In this document: piece by piece, positions 1 to 8,500 of the stretch
How the letters are laid out: each line of letters starts with the position of its first letter
Position numbering within the stretch: position 1 is the first letter of the stretch
DNA from: Cereibacter_A azotoformans
GTDB taxonomy: Bacteria; Pseudomonadota; Alphaproteobacteria; Rhodobacterales; Rhodobacteraceae
Length of the DNA: 64,000 nt
Reading direction: 5' to 3' (one strand)
Assembly (NCBI RefSeq): GCF_003050905.1
Contig: NZ_QAOT01000009.1
Translations under genes and position numbers: made by a program
Notes under the pieces: generated by a model
Database searches by the model: none
Seen by the model: only the letters and a program-made list of their open reading frames with translations
What the model was told of the DNA's origin: nothing

Positions 1-236
1 GTCATCACCGCCTGCACGTCCGACACGCCCGGCAAGGCGCGCAGCGCCCGTTCGGCCTCGAGTCGCGCGGGTTCGAGCGCGCGGGCGGCCTCGGCGCTGG
101 GCGCCTCGATCACGAAGCGCACCCGCCCCGCCTCGACCGAGAGCGCGCGAATCAAATCTCTCGAAACGAGCGTGCCCCCGTCCGGCAGCGGGATGCGGTC
201 GAGGACCGCGAGAATGGAGTCGCGAGCAACCGGCAT
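1..236 (-). CDS. mrp: Mrp/ApbC family iron-sulfur cluster carrier ATPase, N-terminal part (cut by window edge)
   Basis: The minus-strand frame starts at an ATG at 234-236 and runs off the left edge, giving about 78 residues. The translation begins MPVARDSILAVLDRIPLPDG and continues with an SRDLIRALSVEAGRVRFVIEAP segment ending in LPGVSDVQAVMT. This is the small N-terminal MIP18/DUF59-type domain that precedes the P-loop ATPase domain in Mrp/ApbC proteins, which carry Fe-S clusters to apo-proteins in the cytoplasm. The P-loop itself lies outside the window. The gene is divergent from ccaF1, with 270 bases between the starts. The family call is good; the full protein cannot be checked here. Confidence 0.8.
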   Translation of the reverse strand, partial: MPVARDSILAVLDRIPLPDGGTLVSRDLIRALSVEAGRVRFVIEAPSAEAARALEPARLEAERALRALPGVSDVQAVM

Positions 237-403
237 GGCCTTCTCCTTCAGATGCAGGCGGACCTACCTTGCAGGACCTGCCGCAAAGGACAAGCCCGGC
301 TCCCGATTTCGCTTGCAAAACAGGCGAACCGCCTGCAGGGGCGCCGGAAACACGCTCGTGAAGCCATGCAGACGCCGCATGGCAGCATTGCCGACGCGAT
401 GCA

Positions 404-432
404 TTGTGCAGATGCAGCAAATGCCTCATGTT
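404..432 (+). promoter_or_regulatory. candidate promoter of the ccaF1-CcsR transcript
   Basis: TTGTGC at 404-409 and CATGTT at 427-432 are separated by 17 bases and lie about 75 bases before the ccaF1 start. In R. sphaeroides this locus is known to be driven by the alternative heat-shock sigma factors RpoHI/RpoHII, and the boxes are tolerable matches to that type. Nothing else obvious was seen in the 237-506 gap, which must also contain the divergent mrp promoter. Weak by sequence alone. Confidence 0.3.
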
Positions 433-506
433 TGCCCTAACAGCGCGACGGCATCGTCACGATCGGAACCGGTCCGCGCACTATCGACGAACCTGAGGCA
501 CATGAA

Positions 507-722
507 ATGGCTTACGCTAACACCACCCGTATCGGGCACCACGGTCTGGGCGACCGTGTCTCGGCCCTGGTGGCTTCGGTGAAACTTGCCCTCGCGCGGC
601 GCCGGATCTACCGGCAGACGGTGCGCGAGCTGAACGGTTTGACGACCCGTGAACTGGCCGACCTCGGCATCCATCGCTCGATGATCACCCGCGTCGCGAT
701 GGAAGCCGCCTACGGCAACTGA
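507..722 (+). CDS. ccaF1: small DUF1127 RNA-binding protein CcaF1
   Basis: The 71-residue basic protein begins MAYANTTRIGHHGLGDRVSA. It ends with the DUF1127 signature, in which an arginine-rich segment (ALARRRIYRQTVRELNGL) leads into TTRELADLGIHRSMITRVA. A GAGG lies about 10 bases before the ATG. The four CCTCCTCCC hairpin RNAs begin within 10-20 bases of the stop, the arrangement described in R. sphaeroides as ccaF1-CcsR1-4. There the protein binds RNA and promotes maturation and turnover of the co-transcribed CcsR RNAs and other sRNAs. The small size, strong positive charge and location match. Expression under heat and oxidative stress through RpoH factors is known for this locus and is not readable here. 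Confidence 0.88.
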   Translation: MAYANTTRIGHHGLGDRVSALVASVKLALARRRIYRQTVRELNGLTTRELADLGIHRSMITRVAMEAAYGN

Positions 723-730
723 GTTTCCTG

Positions 731-806
731 CGAGGTCCCACCTCCTCCCGGGACCTGTAGCAGCAGCGGCGACGCCTCTCCTCCTCCCTGGTGTCGCCGT
801 CCTTTA
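731..806 (+). ncRNA. ccsR1: sRNA CcsR1 (two CCTCCTCCC-loop hairpins)
   Basis: The first hairpin has a perfect 7-bp stem (733-739 with 750-756, AGGTCCC/GGGACCT) around the loop ACCTCCTCCC at 740-749. The second has a 10-bp stem (767-776 with 790-799, one G-T pair) around a loop containing CTCCTCCTCCC at 777-789. It starts just after the ccaF1 stop, so it is probably cut from the same transcript. The CCTCCTCCC loop resembles the anti-Shine-Dalgarno end of 16S rRNA. In R. sphaeroides CcsR RNAs act in the response to oxidative stress. The ends given are estimates around the hairpins. Confidence 0.85.
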
Positions 807-829
807 TTCCGAAGCGCAAGCTTCACCGA

Positions 830-907
830 CGTTCGAAAGGCCCCTCCTCCTCCCTGGGCCGATCGCAACCGCAGCGACCCCCTCCTCCTCCCTGGGGTCG
901 CTGCACC
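830..907 (+). ncRNA. ccsR2: sRNA CcsR2 (two CCTCCTCCC-loop hairpins)
   Basis: Hairpin one is short: GGCCC at 839-843 pairs with GGGCC at 856-860, with loop CTCCTCCTCCCT at 844-855. Hairpin two is a perfect 11-bp stem, 871-881 with 894-904 (GCAGCGACCCC/GGGGTCGCTGC), with loop CTCCTCCTCCCT at 882-893. This unit is the only one with two loops of the longer type and with a first stem of only five pairs. It is the second of four tandem members processed from the ccaF1 transcript. Ends are estimates. Confidence 0.85.
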
Positions 908-939
908 AGATACGGGCATCGGGCCTTGCGCCCCCTGCC

Positions 940-1024
940 CACCGGGCTTCGGCACTGCACCTCCTCCCGCGGTGCCGATGACCAGGCGGCGGCTCCCCTC
1001 CTCCTCCCTGGAGCCGCCGCACCC
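940..1024 (+). ncRNA. ccsR3: sRNA CcsR3 (two CCTCCTCCC-loop hairpins)
   Basis: Hairpin one pairs 950-958 with 969-977 (CGGCACTGC/GCGGTGCCG, one G-T pair) around the loop ACCTCCTCCC at 959-968. Hairpin two is a perfect 11-bp stem, 986-996 with 1010-1020 (GCGGCGGCTCC/GGAGCCGCCGC), with a CCTCCTCCTCCCT loop at 997-1009. From 941 on it is nearly identical to CcsR4, which indicates a recent tandem duplication. The base change between them in stem one (CGGCAC versus CGGCGC) is compensated on the other side (GTGCCG versus GCGCCG), showing that the stem is under selection. Confidence 0.87.
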
Positions 1025-1052
1025 TTTTCGGGATCGGGCCCTGGCCCCGTCC

Positions 1053-1140
1053 CACCGGGCTTCGGCGCTGCACCTCCTCCCGCGGCGCCGATGACCAGGC
1101 GGCGGCTCCCCTCCTCCTCCCTGGAGCCGCCGCACCCTTT
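1053..1140 (+). ncRNA. ccsR4: sRNA CcsR4 (two CCTCCTCCC-loop hairpins)
   Basis: Hairpin one pairs 1063-1071 with 1082-1090 around the loop ACCTCCTCCC at 1072-1081. Hairpin two pairs 1099-1109 with 1123-1133, with the loop CCTCCTCCTCCCT at 1110-1122, identical to CcsR3. It is the last unit of the array and is followed by the terminator at 1176-1205, so the four RNAs probably derive from one precursor beginning upstream of ccaF1. Ends are estimates. Confidence 0.87.
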
Positions 1141-1175
1141 TCGGGCCGGACGTTCCCTCGCCGGCCCTGTTCGAG

Positions 1176-1215
1176 CGGCGGTGCCTTTCCCCAAAGGCGC
1201 CGCCGTTTGTCTTTG
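1176..1215 (+). terminator. Rho-independent terminator of the ccaF1-CcsR transcript
   Basis: A 13-base left arm at 1176-1188 (CGGCGGTGCCTTT) pairs with 1193-1205 (AAAGGCGCCGCCG), with one G-T pair and a CCCC loop. It is followed by TTTGTCTTT. It closes the sRNA array just before benE. Confidence 0.9.
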
Positions 1216-1286
1216 CCCCCATGCAGCTTCCGGCTTGCAGCCGGCGACACACTCGGCATAGTCGCGGCCGTTCGCGGGGGCTCAGC

Positions 1287-2432
1287 ATGCGGCTTTCACT
1301 TCTTTCGGCGGCCGTGGTGGCCGCGCTGGTCGGCTATGGCTCGACCATCGCGCTGGTGCTGGCCGCCGCCGCGGCGGTCGGCGCAAGCGAGGCGCAGACG
1401 GCAAGCTGGGTGCTGGCCCTCTGCCTTGGCAAGGCCATGGGCAGCGCGTTCCTGAGCTGGCAGAGCCGGGTTCCGGTGGTGCTGGCCTGGTCCACGCCCG
1501 GAGCGGCGCTGGTCGCCGCGAGCGAAGGGGTCACGATGGCCGAGGCCGTGGGCGCCTTCGTTCTGGCCGGCGGGCTGATCGCGCTGACCGGGGCGCTCCG
1601 CCCGCTCGGCCGGGCGGTGGCGCTGATCCCCGACGGGATCGCGGCCGGAATGCTGGCGGGCGTGCTGCTGCCCTTCTGCCTCAAGCTGGCTGGCGCGGCC
1701 GAGGCGCTTCCGCTGCTGGTGCTGCCGGCGGTCGCGGTCTTCGCGCTCGTGCGGCTCTGGAACCCGGCCTTTGCGGTGCTGGCCGCGCTTGCGGGCGGCA
1801 GCGCGCTGGCCTTTGCCGGAGAGGCCGCGCTGCCCGCGATCCCCCTCGCCTTGCCCACGCTGGCCCTCATCGCGCCCGAGTTCGATGCGGCGGCCCTGAT
1901 CGGGCTTGGCCTGCCGCTCTATTTCGTGACGATGGCCTCGCAGAACCTGCCGGGCTTTGCGGTGCTGCGCGCCGCGGGCTACGAGCCGCCGGTGCGCAGC
2001 GCCCTGACGGTGACGGGCGGGCTTTCGGCCCTGATCGCGCCCTTCGGCGGCCATACGATCTCGATGGCCGCGATCACCGCGGCGATCTGCCTGGGCGATG
2101 AGGTGCACCCGGATCGCGGCCGCCGCTGGATCGTGGGCCTTGTCTATGCCGGTGTCTGGGTGGCGCTTGGTCTCTTTGGTCCGGCGATCCTCGCCTGCAT
2201 CGCGGCCCTGCCGCCCGCACTGGTCGCGGCGCTGGTCGGGCTCGCGCTGCTCGGCCCGCTGACCGGGGCGCTGACGGCGGCCTTCGCCGTGCCCGATCAA
2301 CGATTCGCGGCCGTGGTCACGCTGGCGGTCACCGGATCGGGCGTGGCGATCCTGGGGATCGGCGGCGCCTTCTGGGGCCTTGCGGCCGGGCTGGCCGTTC
2401 ACGCGATGGAGCGGGCAGCGCGCCGGGCCTGA
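1287..2432 (+). CDS. benE: BenE-family benzoate/H+ symporter-like membrane protein
   Basis: The 381-residue protein is made almost entirely of hydrophobic helices (about 11-12), consistent with an inner-membrane transporter. The segment AWSTPGAALVAASEG near residue 75 and PLYFVTMASQNLPGFAVLRA near 215 are signatures of the BenE family, which imports benzoate with protons. ATG at 1287 was preferred over an in-frame ATG at 1221. The helix-rich MRLSLLSAAVVAALVGYG start matches the family, and a GGGGG lies a few bases upstream. No aromatic degradation genes lie nearby, so the true substrate is open. It follows the CcsR terminator and converges with the helicase gene, with three bases between the stops. 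Confidence 0.82.
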   Translation: MRLSLLSAAVVAALVGYGSTIALVLAAAAAVGASEAQTASWVLALCLGKAMGSAFLSWQSRVPVVLAWSTPGAALVAASEGVTMAEAVGAFVLAGGLIALTGALRPLGRAVALIPDGIAAGMLAGVLLPFCLKLAGAAEALPLLVLPAVAVFALVRLWNPAFAVLAALAGGSALAFAGEAALPAIPLALPTLALIAPEFDAAALIGLGLPLYFVTMASQNLPGFAVLRAAGYEPPVRSALTVTGGLSALIAPFGGHTISMAAITAAICLGDEVHPDRGRRWIVGLVYAGVWVALGLFGPAILACIAALPPALVAALVGLALLGPLTGALTAAFAVPDQRFAAVVTLAVTGSGVAILGIGGAFWGLAAGLAVHAMERAARRA

Positions 2433-2435
2433 GCC

Positions 2436-4787
2436 TCAGAACGGGATGTCATCCGCCTGATGAGCGGCCACGACAAAGCGCGCCACGATCTTCTTCGGCC
2501 CCGCCTTCTCGAAATCGACGTCGAGCTTGTCGCCCTCGATGCCTTGCACGAGTCCATAGCCGAACTTCTGGTGGAAGACACGATCGCCCTCGGAGAAGGC
2601 CGAGACCGCCTCGAGGTCGATGGTCACATGGCGGGATTCGCGCGGCTGGGCCATGGGCCGGCTCGTCGCGCGATCCTGCATCCGCTTCCAGCCCGGAGAG
2701 GCATAGACATCCGCCCGCACCGCACGGCTTTCCAGCGACGAAGCCATGCCCGCCGCGCCATAGCCCCCGCCATAGAGGCCGGGCGGCGTCAGCACCTCGA
2801 CATGGGCCGAGGGCAGCTCGTCAATGAAGCGCGAGGGCAGCTGGCTCTGCCACTGGCCATAGACCCGGCGGTTGGCGGCAAAGGAAATGGTGCAGAGCTG
2901 CTCGGCGCGGGTGATGCCGACATAGGCCAGCCGGCGTTCCTCCTCGAGACCGCGCAGGCCGCTCTCGTCCATCGAGCGTTGCGAGGGGAACAGCCCGTCC
3001 TCCCACCCCGGCAGGAACACGACCGGAAACTCGAGCCCCTTGGCGGCGTGAAGCGTCATGATCGTGACCTTGTCGGCCGCCTCCTCGGTCTCGTTCTCCA
3101 TGATGAGCGCGACATGCTCGAGAAAGCCCTGCAGGTTCTCGAACTGCTCCAGCGCCTTGACCAGTTCCTTGAGGTTTTCCAGCCGTCCCGGCGCCTCGGG
3201 CGTCTTGTCGGCCTGCCACATCGCCGTGTAGCCCGACTCATCGAGGATCTGCTCGGCCAGACGGATGTGGTCATGGTCGCGGTCGAGCGTGATCCCGTGC
3301 CAGCGGTCAACCCCCGCCACGAAGGCGCGGAGCTGCCCCGCGCCCTTCCCGCCGATGCCGCCGCGCGCCAGAAGGCTGCGCGCGCCGTCAAGCAGCGAGG
3401 TGCCGTGCGCCCGCGCCTCGCGCTGGATCTCCTGCTGGGCCTTGTCGCCCAGGCCGCGCTTGGGCTGGTTCACCACCCGCTCGAAGGCCAGATCGTCGTC
3501 GGGCGAGACCGCAAGGCGGAAGTAGGCCATCGCGTCCCGGATCTCGAGCCGCTCGTAGAAGCGCGGCCCGCCGATCACGCGGTAGGGCAGGCCGATGGTC
3601 AGGAACCGATCCTCGAAGGCGCGCATCTGGTGCGAGGCCCGGACGAGGATCGCCATGTCGTCGAGCCGGAAGGGCCCGAGCCCGCCGCGGCCCCGCTGGA
3701 AGCTCTCGACCTCGTCGCCGATCCAGCGCGCTTCCTCCTCGCCGTCCCAGTGGCCGATCAGGCGGACCTTCTCGCCCTCCTCGCGCTCGGTCCAGAGGGT
3801 CTTGCCGAGCCGGCCCGCGTTGGCCGCGATGATGCCCGAGGCGGCGGCCAGGATATGCGGGGTCGAGCGGTAGTTCTGCTCGAGCCTTATGACCTGGGCG
3901 CCGGGAAAATCCTTCTCGAACCGGAGGATGTTGCCCACCTCGGCGCCGCGCCAGCCGTAGATCGACTGATCGTCGTCGCCCACGCAGCAGATGTTGCGAT
4001 GCGACTGCGCCAGAAGCCGCAGCCACATGTATTGCGCGACGTTGGTGTCCTGATACTCGTCCACGAGGATGTAACGCAGCCACCGGCGATACTGATCGAG
4101 CACGTCCGGGTGATTCTGAAAGATCGTCAGCACATGCAGCAGGAGGTCGCCGAAGTCGGTGGCGTTCAACTCGCGCAAGCGGGTCTGATACTGGTCGTAC
4201 AGCTCGGTCCCGCGGTTGTTGTAGGCCGACGCCTCCGAAGCGGGCACCTTGGCGGGCGTCCAGGCCCGGTTCTTCCAGTGGTCGATGAGGCCCGCCAGCA
4301 TCCGCGCGGGCCACCGTTTCTCGTCGATGTTCGCGGCCACGATCAGCTGCTTGAGCAGCCGCAGCTGATCATCGGTGTCGAGAATCGTGAAGTTCGACTT
4401 CAGCCCCACCAGTTCGGCGTGCCGGCGCAGGATCTTGACGCTGATCGAGTGGAAGGTGCCCATCCAGGGCATCCCCTCGACCTGCCCCAGCATGCGCGCC
4501 ACGCGGTCCTTCATCTCGCGCGCGGCCTTGTTGGTGAAGGTCACGGCGAGAATCTCGTTCGGCCGGGCCCTTCCCGAATCGAGAAGATGCACGATCCGCG
4601 CCGTCAGCGCCTTGGTCTTGCCCGTGCCCGCCCCGGCCAGCATCAGGACCGGCCCGTCCAGCGCCAGGACAGCCTCGCGCTGCGCGGGATTGAGATCCTC
4701 GAGATAGGGACGCGGGCGCGCCGCCATCGCCTGGCGGCTGAGCGGCACGGCCGCCTCGAAGGCTTCGCTTTCATCGAACTGGCTCAT
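2436..4787 (-). CDS. uvrD: UvrD/PcrA-type ATP-dependent DNA helicase
   Basis: This 783-residue superfamily 1A helicase unwinds DNA 3' to 5' in nucleotide excision and mismatch repair. The helicase motifs are visible in order: LAGAGTGKTKAL (Walker A, about residue 50), ILVDEYQDTN (Walker B), VGDDDQSIYGWRGAE, LEQNYRST, IMTLHAAKGLEFPVVFLPGWEDGLFP and EERRLAYVGITRA. The last 45 residues (FSEGDRVFHQKFGYG onward) form the Tudor-like tail that contacts RNA polymerase in PcrA/UvrD. The start MSQFDESEAF at 4787 was chosen because the frame upstream has no conserved sequence. No strong ribosome binding site is seen. It is divergent from pyc, 180 bases apart. Confidence 0.93.
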   Translation of the reverse strand: MSQFDESEAFEAAVPLSRQAMAARPRPYLEDLNPAQREAVLALDGPVLMLAGAGTGKTKALTARIVHLLDSGRARPNEILAVTFTNKAAREMKDRVARMLGQVEGMPWMGTFHSISVKILRRHAELVGLKSNFTILDTDDQLRLLKQLIVAANIDEKRWPARMLAGLIDHWKNRAWTPAKVPASEASAYNNRGTELYDQYQTRLRELNATDFGDLLLHVLTIFQNHPDVLDQYRRWLRYILVDEYQDTNVAQYMWLRLLAQSHRNICCVGDDDQSIYGWRGAEVGNILRFEKDFPGAQVIRLEQNYRSTPHILAAASGIIAANAGRLGKTLWTEREEGEKVRLIGHWDGEEEARWIGDEVESFQRGRGGLGPFRLDDMAILVRASHQMRAFEDRFLTIGLPYRVIGGPRFYERLEIRDAMAYFRLAVSPDDDLAFERVVNQPKRGLGDKAQQEIQREARAHGTSLLDGARSLLARGGIGGKGAGQLRAFVAGVDRWHGITLDRDHDHIRLAEQILDESGYTAMWQADKTPEAPGRLENLKELVKALEQFENLQGFLEHVALIMENETEEAADKVTIMTLHAAKGLEFPVVFLPGWEDGLFPSQRSMDESGLRGLEEERRLAYVGITRAEQLCTISFAANRRVYGQWQSQLPSRFIDELPSAHVEVLTPPGLYGGGYGAAGMASSLESRAVRADVYASPGWKRMQDRATSRPMAQPRESRHVTIDLEAVSAFSEGDRVFHQKFGYGLVQGIEGDKLDVDFEKAGPKKIVARFVVAAHQADDIPF

Positions 4788-4906
4788 GGGAGGCAATCTA
4801 GCCTGCCTCTGCCCCGAGTAAAAGAAGTGTTCTGCAATCGTTCGCCACACCACGTCCTTCGCCCCCGGATCGGTCAAAATTTCTTTCCAGACGTCCGTGT
4901 GTGCTA

Positions 4907-4934
4907 TTGCGCCGCACCGCAGCACCACTAGAGT
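4907..4934 (+). promoter_or_regulatory. candidate pyc promoter
   Basis: TTGCGC at 4907-4912 and TAGAGT at 4929-4934 are spaced by 16 bases, and the pyc ATG lies 33 bases further on. The TAGnGT type of -10 box recurs before carA and two other genes in this window. No experimental support is available from sequence. Confidence 0.4.
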
Positions 4935-4967
4935 TCGCGCACCAGCCTGATGCCCGGAGGTGAACGC

Positions 4968-7900
4968 ATGGCCGAGTTCAAGAAGATCCTCATCGCCAAC
5001 CGCGGCGAGATCGCCATCCGGGTGATGCGGGCGGCGAACGAGATGGGCAAGAAGACCGTCGCCGTCTATGCCGAAGAGGACAAGCTCTCGCTCCATCGCT
5101 TCAAGGCCGACGAAGCCTACCGGATCGGCGAGGGGCTGTCGCCGGTCGGCGCCTACCTCAGCATTCCCGAGATCATCCGCGTGGCGAAGATGTCGGGCGC
5201 CGACGCGATCCACCCGGGCTACGGGCTCTTGTCGGAAAATCCCGATTTCGTCGAGGCCTGCACCGAGGCGGGGATCGTCTTCATCGGCCCGAAGGCCGAA
5301 ACCATGCGCGCGCTTGGCGACAAGGCCAGCGCCCGGCGCGTGGCGATGGCCGCGGGCGTGCCGGTGATCCCGGCGACCGAGGTGCTCGGCGACGACATGG
5401 ACGAGATCCGGCGTCAGGCGGCCGAAATCGGCTATCCGCTGATGCTCAAGGCCTCGTGGGGGGGCGGCGGGCGGGGGATGCGCCCGATCAACTCCGAGGC
5501 CGAGCTGGCCGACAAGGTGCGCGAGGGCCGGCGCGAGGCCGAGGCCGCCTTCGGCAACGGCGAGGGCTATCTGGAAAAGATGATCCTGCGCGCCCGCCAC
5601 GTCGAGGTGCAGATCCTCGGCGACAAATATGGCTCGATCTACCACCTGTATGAACGCGATTGCACGGTGCAGCGCCGCAACCAGAAGGTGGTAGAGCGCG
5701 CCCCGGCCCCTTACCTTACTGACGATCAGCGCGCCGAGATCTGCGAGCTTGGCCGCCGGATCTGCGCCCATGTGAATTACGAATGCGCGGGAACGGTCGA
5801 GTTCCTGATGGATATGGACACCGAGAAATTCTATTTCATCGAGGTCAATCCGCGCGTCCAGGTCGAGCATACCGTCACCGAGGAAGTCACGGGGATCGAC
5901 ATCGTCCAGTCGCAGATCCGCGTCGCCGAGGGCGCGACGCTGGCCGAAGCCACGGGATGCCCAAGCCAGGAGGCGGTTACCCTGTCCGGCCATGCGCTGC
6001 AGTGCCGCGTCACCACCGAGGATCCGCAAAACAATTTCATCCCCGATTACGGCCGCCTGACCGCCTACCGCTCGGCCACGGGCATGGGCATCCGGCTCGA
6101 CGGTGGCACGGCCTACGCGGGCGGCGTCATCACCCGCTATTACGACTCGCTGCTGGTGAAGGTGACGGCCTGGGCGCCGACGCCGGAAAAGGCGATCGCC
6201 CGCATGGACCGCGCGCTGCGCGAATTCCGCATCCGGGGCGTGGCCACCAACATCGCCTTCGTCGAGAACCTGCTGAAGCATCCCAGCTTCCTCGACTACA
6301 GCTACACCACCAAGTTCATCGACACGACGCCGGACCTGTTCAACTTCAAGCCGCGGCGCGACCGGGCGACGAAGATCCTGACCTACATCGCCGATATCAC
6401 CGTGAACGGGCATCCCGAGACGGCGGGCCGGGCCCGGCCTTCGGTCGAGCTGAAGGACCCCCGCCCCCCGGCGCCGAAGGGCAAGCCGCAGCCCGGGACC
6501 CGCAACCTGCTCGAGGAGAAGGGCCCGCAGGCCGTGGCCGACTGGATGGCCGCGCAGACCCGCGTGCTGCTGACCGACACGACGATGCGCGACGGCCACC
6601 AGAGCCTGCTGGCCACCCGCATGCGCTCGATCGACATGATCAAGGTGACGCCGGCCTATGCCGCGAACCTTTCGGGGCTCTTTTCGGTGGAATGCTGGGG
6701 CGGCGCGACCTTCGACGTGGCCTACCGCTTCCTGCAGGAATGTCCCTGGCAGCGCCTGCGCGACATCCGCAAGCGCCTGCCGAACGTGATGACCCAGATG
6801 CTGCTGCGCGCCTCGAACGGGGTGGGCTACACCAACTATCCCGACAATGTGGTGCAGGAGTTCGTGCGTCAGGCGGCCGAGACCGGCGTGGACGTGTTCC
6901 GCGTCTTCGACAGCCTGAACTGGGTCGAGAACATGCGCGTCGCGATGGATGCGGTGATCGCGGCCAACAAGGTCTGCGAGGGCACGATCTGCTACACCGG
7001 CGACCTGCTCGACCCGGACCGGGCCAAGTATGACCTCAACTACTATGTCAGCATGGGCAAGGAACTGCGCGCCGCGGGCGCGCACGTGCTGGGGCTGAAG
7101 GACATGGCGGGGCTGCTGAAGCCCGCCTCGGCCCGCATTCTCATCCGCGCGCTGAAGGAGGAGGTGGGCCTTCCGATCCACTTCCACACCCACGACACCA
7201 GCGGCATCGGCGGCGCGACCGTTCTGGCCGCCTGCGACGCGGGCGTGGATGCCGTCGATGCGGCGATGGACGCCTTTTCGGGCGGCACCTCGCAGCCCTG
7301 CCTCGGCTCGATCGTCGAGGCGCTGCGCCATACCGAGCGCGACACCGGCCTCGACATCGAGTCGATCCGCGAGATCTCGGATTACTGGGGCCATGTGCGC
7401 CAGCATTACTGCGCCTTCGAATCCGGCCTGCCCTCGCCCGCCTCCGAGGTCTATCTGCACGAGATGCCCGGCGGGCAGTTCACCAACCTCAAGGCGCAGG
7501 CGCGCTCGATGGGGCTGGAGGACCGCTGGCCCGAGGTCGCGCAGGCCTATGCCGACGCCAACCGGATGTTCGGCGACATCGTGAAGGTCACGCCCTCGTC
7601 GAAGGTGGTGGGCGACATGGCGCTGATGATGGTGGCGCAGGGCCTGAGCCGCGCGCAGGTCGAGGATCCGGCGGTCGAGGTCAGCTTCCCGGACTCGGTC
7701 GTGGACATGCTCAAGGGCAACCTCGGCCAGCCCCACGGCGGCTGGCCCGATCCGATCCTGAAGAAGGTGCTGAAGGGCGAGCGCCCCTCGACCGAGCGTC
7801 CGGGGGCCCATCTTCCGCCGGTCGATATCGAGGCGGCGCGCGCGAAGCTGCTGTCCGAGATCAAGCAGGGCGCCGAGGATCCGCTCGACTCGGCCGTCGA

Positions 7901-8432
7901 TTCCGAGGATCTGAACGGCTACCTGATGTACCCCAAGGTCTTCACCGACTACCGCGCCCGCCACAAGATCTACGGGCCGGTGCGGACGCTGCCCACGCGA
8001 ACCTTCTTCTACGGCATGGAGCCGGGCGAGGAGATCACGGCCGAGATCGATCCGGGCAAGACGCTGGAGATCCGGCTGTCGGCGGTGGGCGAGACCTCGG
8101 ACGAGGGCGACGCCAAGGTGTTCTTTGAACTGAACGGCCAGCCGCGGGTGATCCGCGTGCCGAACAGGGCGGTGAAGGCCAAGACCGCGGCCCGGCCCAA
8201 GGCGCAGGAGGGCAACCCCGCCCATGTCGGCGCGCCGATGCCGGGCTCGGTCGCCTCGGTCGCCGTCACGGTGGGCCAGAAGGTGAAGCCGGGCGACCTG
8301 CTGCTCACGATCGAGGCGATGAAGATGGAGACGGGTCTCCACGCCGACCGGCCCGCCACGGTGAAGGCGCTTCATGTCGGCACGGGCGCGCAGATCGAGG
8401 CCAAGGATCTGCTGGTCGAACTGGACGAGTGA
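4968..8432 (+). CDS. pyc: pyruvate carboxylase
   Basis: The 1154-residue cytoplasmic, biotin-dependent enzyme carboxylates pyruvate to oxaloacetate to refill the TCA cycle. Biotin carboxylase occupies about residues 1-460 (ILIANRGEIAIRV, the WGGGGRGMR ATP loop, EVNPRVQVEHTVTEE). The carboxyltransferase barrel is at about 530-810 (TDTTMRDGHQSLLATRMRS, DVFRVFDSLNW, VLGLKDMAGLLKP). The biotinyl domain is at the end, with EAMKMET placing the biotinylated lysine at residue 1119. The length equals the single-chain form of Rhizobium. The start is set by GGAGGTGA at 4956-4963, ahead of ATG 4968. It is monocistronic as far as can be seen. Confidence 0.97.
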   Translation: MAEFKKILIANRGEIAIRVMRAANEMGKKTVAVYAEEDKLSLHRFKADEAYRIGEGLSPVGAYLSIPEIIRVAKMSGADAIHPGYGLLSENPDFVEACTEAGIVFIGPKAETMRALGDKASARRVAMAAGVPVIPATEVLGDDMDEIRRQAAEIGYPLMLKASWGGGGRGMRPINSEAELADKVREGRREAEAAFGNGEGYLEKMILRARHVEVQILGDKYGSIYHLYERDCTVQRRNQKVVERAPAPYLTDDQRAEICELGRRICAHVNYECAGTVEFLMDMDTEKFYFIEVNPRVQVEHTVTEEVTGIDIVQSQIRVAEGATLAEATGCPSQEAVTLSGHALQCRVTTEDPQNNFIPDYGRLTAYRSATGMGIRLDGGTAYAGGVITRYYDSLLVKVTAWAPTPEKAIARMDRALREFRIRGVATNIAFVENLLKHPSFLDYSYTTKFIDTTPDLFNFKPRRDRATKILTYIADITVNGHPETAGRARPSVELKDPRPPAPKGKPQPGTRNLLEEKGPQAVADWMAAQTRVLLTDTTMRDGHQSLLATRMRSIDMIKVTPAYAANLSGLFSVECWGGATFDVAYRFLQECPWQRLRDIRKRLPNVMTQMLLRASNGVGYTNYPDNVVQEFVRQAAETGVDVFRVFDSLNWVENMRVAMDAVIAANKVCEGTICYTGDLLDPDRAKYDLNYYVSMGKELRAAGAHVLGLKDMAGLLKPASARILIRALKEEVGLPIHFHTHDTSGIGGATVLAACDAGVDAVDAAMDAFSGGTSQPCLGSIVEALRHTERDTGLDIESIREISDYWGHVRQHYCAFESGLPSPASEVYLHEMPGGQFTNLKAQARSMGLEDRWPEVAQAYADANRMFGDIVKVTPSSKVVGDMALMMVAQGLSRAQVEDPAVEVSFPDSVVDMLKGNLGQPHGGWPDPILKKVLKGERPSTERPGAHLPPVDIEAARAKLLSEIKQGAEDPLDSAVDSEDLNGYLMYPKVFTDYRARHKIYGPVRTLPTRTFFYGMEPGEEITAEIDPGKTLEIRLSAVGETSDEGDAKVFFELNGQPRVIRVPNRAVKAKTAARPKAQEGNPAHVGAPMPGSVASVAVTVGQKVKPGDLLLTIEAMKMETGLHADRPATVKALHVGTGAQIEAKDLLVELDE

Positions 8433-8500
8433 GCCAGCCGGGGCCGGCGGCCGCCGGCCCCTCTCGGCCCAGGATGCGGATGGTCGGCCGGTGGCGCGGT

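Noticed and set aside
731..1133. CRISPR-like array at the CCTCCTCCC repeats
   Set aside because: The repeats are unequal, lie in hairpin loops, lack uniform spacers, and no cas genes are near.
710..1288. Open frames on both strands across the CcsR array with repeated proline/arginine/glycine-rich translations
   Set aside because: The repetition comes from the sRNA hairpins. Compensated base changes support RNA structure, not a protein.
2436..8375. A single minus-strand open frame of almost 2000 codons covering both the helicase and the whole pyc gene in antisense
   Set aside because: The part over pyc is the antisense of a conserved enzyme. In DNA this GC-rich, antisense frames of real genes often lack stops. 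The helicase has its own start at 4787.
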